Shown: in pieces, positions 59,385-64,000 of the stretch
How the letters are laid out: every line of letters begins with the position of its first letter
Position numbering within the stretch: the stretch's first letter is position 1
Notes under the pieces: model-generated
Databases searched by the model: none
What the model was told of the DNA's origin: nothing
Seen by the model: the letters and a program-made list of their open reading frames with translations, nothing else
DNA from: Lentisphaerae bacterium WC36
GTDB lineage: Bacteria > Verrucomicrobiota > Lentisphaeria > Victivallales > SZUA-371
DNA: 64,000 nucleotides
NCBI GenBank assembly: GCA_020683205.1
Contig: CP085689.1
Span: forward strand, 1,302,001-1,366,000
Reading direction: 5' to 3'
Translations under genes and position numbers: made by a program

Positions 59385-62300
59385 ATGAAGAAAGTATTTT
59401 TTGTTGGGCAGGTTTTATTATTGGTTAGTTTATTAAGTTCAGTTAGTTATGGAAAAAATAAAAGAAATGTAAATACTGGATTTTCTAAATCGTTTGCCGT
59501 ATACAAGGCAGAATGGATTTCAACAAAAGGAGTAAAAAAACTTTATGAAACTCCACTGGGTCATTTGTATAAATTTGAAAAAATTCATGTTGATGACTTT
59601 TGTTTGCCGACTATAAAAAGAGCTCTTGACTACAATTCTGAAAAAAATTTACCAACTTTACAATTTGAACTTTATAAAAATAGAAAAGATAAAGAGAAAT
59701 TTAAACGCTATATTGTTGTAGACATTAAACTTAGAATGTTTCCTGCTATTGATAAAGAAGAGGATCCGAGTCTTCATTTTGATTTTTTTTCAACAAAACT
59801 TGGAGCTAATAATAGCTATAAAAATAAGAATTTTGAACATTTTAGTTTTTTATCAACTAATATTCCAACTCCACATTTTAAATTTCCCCCATACTCTATA
59901 ATTAGTAATGTAAATTTAAATAATATCAAGTCTATTCCAATCATGTATGCAAAAAATAAAACGCATTATTGCTTATATGCTTATCGACCAGTAAACGTTA
60001 GACTTATCTTTGATACATTTTGTAAAGATAAAAGTATTCTTGGGAAAAAAATGTTCAATGCTAAGCCAATGGAGGTTATTGAAAAAACTTATTTTAATTC
60101 TATTAACACTAATGGCGGTGTAGATGTTTATCCAAATTTTACTCTTTTTGATAATTCAGGACAATTTATTATTAGAAGTCTTGGTTTTTTGCTTGAAGCG
60201 CCACCAATCTATTCTGTAGGCAGAAGATTTATTTACAAGTTACCTCAACCACGGCAATATATAGAATTAGCTGATCCAGTAATTTACACTACCGATGAAA
60301 AAGAGGATTTACAACTATTACCTGTCGTTAAAACTACGGAGTACCCTTATGAAAGTTATACTTTAAAATATAAGCCTGATGAAACTAATGAACAGCGATA
60401 TAAGAGAATTAGAAAACTGGATAACCCTGATGAAATTTATGCTCATGCATTAAAATATTTAGAGGGTTTGAATTTAGTTTATGGAGCTAAACTTATGAAA
60501 CAATTAGCTAAAAATGAAAATCATGCTTTAGCTATGTTACAATATGGTATATGTTATTTACATGGCTATGGAGTTAAAAAAAATATTTATGAAGCGTGTA
60601 AATGGTTTAAAAAAGCAAAAGATTTCGGTGTACAGGATGCCTTTGCATATTTTCATTTTACTAAAATGTTAATTTACAATAGACCTTTTTTAAGAGAAAC
60701 TGAGTCTGCATTCTTAATTAAACAATATAATAATATGACTAGAAAAGATGATACTGCCACAAAGTTTTCGCCAACTTATTCTCAACAATTTTACCATAAT
60801 AGATTGCTAAATCCTGTAGCAAAGTTTTGTCACGAAACTAATAATGAATTAAAGTTGATTTCAGAGGTGTTACGTTTTGTAGGTTTTTTCAAAAATATGG
60901 TTTATCTAGAATTTGATCCCATTCAAAAAACTATTGATATTAATCGAAAATCAAAAGATGGCAAAATAATAAATAGTTTTGTAAATATTTCTATGTATGA
61001 TAAAAGAAGTTTTGGGTTTACTATTAATCATCTTGATCCAAATAGACAAACGAATGAAAAATACCTAAATAGTTATATTGCTGAAGCAATTTTTAAAAAA
61101 TATAAATATAACAAACCCAGTTATTATCTTTTAAAAGGACACTCAAAAATTAACTTAGGATTGTCAAGTTCTAAAAATTTTGAAAAAGCGGTAAAAGATG
61201 CTTTGGTTGACTTTAAATTAGGTGCTAAAATAAATGACAATAAGGATTGTCTTTTAGAAATCATGCATTGCCAGGCTCGATTAGGTGAATTAACTATTGA
61301 GGATTTTACTGAGCAAACTGATGTTAAGTTTGGTGATTATCCACTTTATTATCTACTTAAATTTGCAGTTAAAAATCCAGAATATCCAGGGATTAAAGAA
61401 TTTTTGACACGTAAAAATTATGATGCTCGCATGATTTGGTTAAAACGAAACAAAACTTTAGATAAATATTTAATAGCTCTTGAGGGGCTTTATGTTTACT
61501 ACCATTATGGTTTTTTTATTCATAAACATCACTCATTGAAAGCAAAACACTACCAAAAAGATTTAGATAAAGTTTTTCAATTTTTAAAAATTGCTGCAGA
61601 TGAGAACATACCTGAAGCTATGTATTTGCGCATTTCATTGATTATGCAAAAAAAATATAATAGTATAGTTTTTAACGATCAATCATTTAAAGTAACTGAA
61701 ATTCTTAATAAATTGGTTAAGCAAAAACATAAACTGGCTATTTATCATCAGGTTAGATTACAGTTTGAAAAAACTTTTAGTAACAAGCAGATGTTAATAG
61801 ATTTGCAGCCGTTATTAAAGATGAACTATGCTCCAGCATGGGTTCTTGCTAGTAAGATTTACCATAAGATGAATAAAGGAAACCCTAAAAAAATGCCAAA
61901 AATTATTAATTTTTATCGCAAATCTGCAAAGCTTGGAGCAAATTCTGCCAATAATGATTTAGGTTATATTTATAGTAATTTAAAGGGCGAAAAATATGAT
62001 GGTAAGGCAGCTGAGCATTGGAAAGAATTTGTTAGGAATGACGTACTTAAACGTTATTATGAATACTACGAATCTCATGATGAAACTATTGAAGAACCAA
62101 AAGCAGTTCTTTGGTCTGCTTTAAAGAGGTGTAAAAAACAAAAAGATATTCCATGTTCAATGTTTTTACTTTTGCCAAGTAAAAAAAGAAAATTTATAGA
62201 ATTGCTGATAAAATACAGTCTTGAAACATCTTTTAACCATTATTATTTCATCGATAATATGACAATGATTGACGAGTCTGATCCTAAAAGTGAAAAGAAT

Positions 62301-62429
62301 ATACAAATTTTCCGTAATGAATTAGAATGGCGTAAAATCAAGCCTCCAAAATATCTAGAGGTAAATGAGGATAAACTAAATTTTGAGAATGGAAAAAAAG
62401 ATTCAGATAAAAATGAAGATTTTTTTTGA
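59385..62429 (+). CDS. Large exported Sel1/TPR-repeat protein
   Basis: A 1014-residue protein with a signal peptide (MKKVFFVGQVLLLVSLLSSVSYG). The first 300 residues are beta-rich and unrecognised. Sel1-like repeats begin near residue 360: AKLMKQLAKNENHALAMLQY, GICYLHGYGVKKNIYEACKW, then others around 600-640, 730-760 and 835-870 (YRKSAKLGANSANNDLGYIY). Such repeats mediate protein contacts. It resembles the broken secreted TPR gene at 6.8 kb in general type, though no close identity is seen. The stop lies 10 nt from that of the convergent lyase-like gene. Function unknown. Confidence 0.82.
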   Translation: MKKVFFVGQVLLLVSLLSSVSYGKNKRNVNTGFSKSFAVYKAEWISTKGVKKLYETPLGHLYKFEKIHVDDFCLPTIKRALDYNSEKNLPTLQFELYKNRKDKEKFKRYIVVDIKLRMFPAIDKEEDPSLHFDFFSTKLGANNSYKNKNFEHFSFLSTNIPTPHFKFPPYSIISNVNLNNIKSIPIMYAKNKTHYCLYAYRPVNVRLIFDTFCKDKSILGKKMFNAKPMEVIEKTYFNSINTNGGVDVYPNFTLFDNSGQFIIRSLGFLLEAPPIYSVGRRFIYKLPQPRQYIELADPVIYTTDEKEDLQLLPVVKTTEYPYESYTLKYKPDETNEQRYKRIRKLDNPDEIYAHALKYLEGLNLVYGAKLMKQLAKNENHALAMLQYGICYLHGYGVKKNIYEACKWFKKAKDFGVQDAFAYFHFTKMLIYNRPFLRETESAFLIKQYNNMTRKDDTATKFSPTYSQQFYHNRLLNPVAKFCHETNNELKLISEVLRFVGFFKNMVYLEFDPIQKTIDINRKSKDGKIINSFVNISMYDKRSFGFTINHLDPNRQTNEKYLNSYIAEAIFKKYKYNKPSYYLLKGHSKINLGLSSSKNFEKAVKDALVDFKLGAKINDNKDCLLEIMHCQARLGELTIEDFTEQTDVKFGDYPLYYLLKFAVKNPEYPGIKEFLTRKNYDARMIWLKRNKTLDKYLIALEGLYVYYHYGFFIHKHHSLKAKHYQKDLDKVFQFLKIAADENIPEAMYLRISLIMQKKYNSIVFNDQSFKVTEILNKLVKQKHKLAIYHQVRLQFEKTFSNKQMLIDLQPLLKMNYAPAWVLASKIYHKMNKGNPKKMPKIINFYRKSAKLGANSANNDLGYIYSNLKGEKYDGKAAEHWKEFVRNDVLKRYYEYYESHDETIEEPKAVLWSALKRCKKQKDIPCSMFLLLPSKKRKFIELLIKYSLETSFNHYYFIDNMTMIDESDPKSEKNIQIFRNELEWRKIKPPKYLEVNEDKLNFENGKKDSDKNEDFF

Positions 62430-62439
62430 ATAATAATAT

Positions 62440-64000
62440 TTAATCCTCATTATCAAAAATAGTTAATTGTTTGATGTGTTGGGCATCTTCAACCATGTCC
62501 AATGGTGTTCCATAGTCAAAATGGTCTAAGTATTCACCCGTGCCGCCTAATACACGTGCAAAAGCAAACATTAACAATGGAATATTATAAACGCGTTTTT
62601 TGGTAATTTTCTTTTCGCATAAACGTTCCCAGAAAATACCTGCGCAGATTGCTGCCGCTACTCCATCAATATTGATAGCTAATTGATTTGGAGTGATGCG
62701 TTCAAGGAATAAAAATTCGACCAATTGTTGATAAAAATTAATAAATCCATGATAAATATTATTATTAAATAAATAATCAAAAATTACCTGACAACGTGGG
62801 TCAACATTGCGTGTTGCATCTTTAAATAAAGGGTGACCAATACCTGGAACTTTTTCATAAGAATCTAAATTATCTTCAGCATTAACTTTATATAATCCAA
62901 ATTCACGAGCAGCTTTTTGTGCTAAATTTGAAATTATTTTACTGTTGTTGCTATCATAGACATCAATTTCATACGAGTCAAGTTCATGGAATTTGTCAAT
63001 CAAAAATTTAATTGCGCGATAACTGCTTGAGCTATAATCATTGCCCATACAGCTTAACGAACTAATCATTGCATTTAGAGGAGTCCCCCCTGCAGATGCC
63101 GTTAGTTTTGCCGCCTGTGCAGTTAAGCCATTAGCGCCATTAGTTAAAAGTCCAATCATGACACTTTCAAGTAATTTTACCTCAAAATCATATTTAGGAG
63201 TAAACCCAGTCCATGTCAAAAACATTGTGCTGATAAATGATCCATGTTGCATTTGATTACTAACTCGACGACCATAAATACGCAAGTTTTTGCCATCTAA
63301 GGCCGCTACGTGACTTGCATTTTTCATATTTCTACGCAACGCCATTTTGCCAAATTTATCTGCATTGACTTTGCGTAATTGTTTTGCATAAGGTTCTGGA
63401 GCATGACCCTCTGGTAACTGAATTTTTGGTGGAATTAATTTGCCTAGTTCTCCAAAATTCTTTAGCCATGGATTCAAACGTGGAGGTCGATATTCATTAA
63501 AGTCACGTTTTAAATTTTTTGAATCAAATATAAAGCGTGCTGCCATTGGTAAATCATGAAGGACTTCAATTCTAAATCCTCTAGTAACCTTAATATTGCG
63601 ATGATAACGACGCTTAAAAGGAGGAACATTAAAATAGTTATCAAAAATTTCAACTTTATCTGAAAAAGAGGTGCCAAAACCTTCTACAACTGCCCCAGCG
63701 TGCCCCAACTTAACATTCCCCATTTTTTGCGTAAATGATCCACCAATATAAACAATAATAGGTTTTGATGTTTTAATAGATTTTAAATAATTGACTGCAT
63801 CAAGCTCATATAACCCGCCTGGTTCAACATAGAGCATGATTAATTTTGTTTTGCGGTCGTTAAGCGCTAATTTTAAATAATCTTTAATTGAAGTTAGAAT
63901 TAATTTATCTTTACCTGTTGAAATTCCATAACGCACCCCAATACCAGCACCTTTTAAATAACTAGCAATCGTATTTACCATATTGCCACTATTTGAAATA
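62440..64000 (-). CDS. ATP-citrate lyase alpha-like protein (C-terminal part; cut by window edge)
   Basis: The frame is open through the right edge (last visible residues ISNSGNMVNTIASYLKGAG), so the apparent Met at 63981 is internal and the N-terminal CoA-binding domain lies outside. The visible part begins with a succinyl-CoA-synthetase-alpha-like ligase domain (the SNSGN motif, VEPGGLYELDAV, and GHAGAVVEGFG with the phospho-histidine). A citrate-synthase-like domain follows from about 270 residues before the end, with KVPGIGHPLFKDATRNVDPR and NIDGVAAAICAG. This order is that of ATP-citrate lyase AclA, which splits citrate to acetyl-CoA and oxaloacetate. Another acyl-CoA ligase-lyase of this family is possible. 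Confidence 0.78.
   Translation of the reverse strand, partial: ISNSGNMVNTIASYLKGAGIGVRYGISTGKDKLILTSIKDYLKLALNDRKTKLIMLYVEPGGLYELDAVNYLKSIKTSKPIIVYIGGSFTQKMGNVKLGHAGAVVEGFGTSFSDKVEIFDNYFNVPPFKRRYHRNIKVTRGFRIEVLHDLPMAARFIFDSKNLKRDFNEYRPPRLNPWLKNFGELGKLIPPKIQLPEGHAPEPYAKQLRKVNADKFGKMALRRNMKNASHVAALDGKNLRIYGRRVSNQMQHGSFISTMFLTWTGFTPKYDFEVKLLESVMIGLLTNGANGLTAQAAKLTASAGGTPLNAMISSLSCMGNDYSSSSYRAIKFLIDKFHELDSYEIDVYDSNNSKIISNLAQKAAREFGLYKVNAEDNLDSYEKVPGIGHPLFKDATRNVDPRCQVIFDYLFNNNIYHGFINFYQQLVEFLFLERITPNQLAINIDGVAAAICAGIFWERLCEKKITKKRVYNIPLLMFAFARVLGGTGEYLDHFDYGTPLDMVEDAQHIKQLTIFDNED

Noticed and set aside
1-64000. Prophage, insertion sequence or CRISPR array
   Set aside because: No transposase, integrase, phage gene, terminal inverted repeat or regular repeat-spacer pattern was found on either strand.

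Overview
The window is AT-rich (by eye roughly 30% GC) bacterial chromosome, with short intergenic gaps, sigma70-type promoters, mostly purine-rich ribosome binding sites and many hairpin-plus-T terminators. I saw no prophage, insertion sequence, CRISPR array or rRNA. The gene content points to an anaerobic Gram-negative-type bacterium of the PVC group, most likely a Lentisphaerota/Victivallales-like lineage. This is inference. It rests on the very long GreA with a large N-terminal extension (known from Chlamydia), secreted proteins with PA14, thrombospondin type 3 and NPCBM modules, a nickel superoxide dismutase, fused multidomain enzymes, and an LpoB-type outer-membrane lipoprotein.

Layout. 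0-7 kb: a YfbK-type von Willebrand lipoprotein, ymdB-nadC-ruvA on the minus strand, a flippase-like membrane protein and a glycosyltransferase. 6.8-8 kb: a decayed secreted TPR gene joined to the 3' end of an enolase gene. 8-15 kb: a sphingomyelinase-like exoenzyme with NPCBM domain, a small lipoprotein, the long GreA, a DUF790/Bax1-like nuclease and an unknown exported protein. 15.2-18.8 kb: an oxygen and peroxide defence locus (PerR-like regulator with an operator at its own promoter, desulfoferrodoxin, ferritin, erythrin, flavodiiron protein, rubredoxin). 19-26.5 kb: a two-domain glycosyltransferase, ogt with a methyltransferase and a PEP-mutase family gene, alkaline phosphatase and YibE/F. 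26.6-29.5 kb: a minus-strand unit antiporter-thiL-tsaE whose leader carries a fluoride riboswitch aptamer, a terminator and a clear promoter. 29.6-34 kb: GyrI-like protein, trmB, an RpiB-GlyA fusion and serS. 34-41 kb: two large acyltransferase-type fusion proteins, ung, an unknown gene and an exported nickel SOD with a His-rich tail. 41-47 kb: eda, an operon with an apparently dead alpha/beta hydrolase, kamA and pgi. 47.2-47.6 kb: a duplicated tRNA-Gly/tRNA-Tyr pair. 47.7-64 kb: hpt, a COG3014-type lipoprotein with lpoB, a giant PA14 exoprotein, aroE, aat, uvrB, rtcB, a Sel1-repeat protein and the 3' part of an ATP-citrate-lyase-like gene that runs off the right edge.

How the genes fit together. 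The redox genes describe a cell that avoids oxygen but is heavily protected: superoxide is reduced by desulfoferrodoxin in the cytoplasm and probably dismutated by NiSOD outside it, peroxide and iron are handled by erythrin and ferritin, and oxygen is reduced by the rubredoxin/flavodiiron pair. The flippase, glycosyltransferases, the OlsF-like enzyme and the hydrolase-acyltransferase fusion suggest an unusual envelope lipid and glycan chemistry. The most interesting items are the fluoride-riboswitch operon, the hydrolase-HHxxxDG fusion beside an OlsF-like enzyme, the exported NiSOD with built-in metal tail, the desulfoferrodoxin with an incomplete rubredoxin-type iron site, the pseudoenzyme hydrolase and the TPR/enolase relic.
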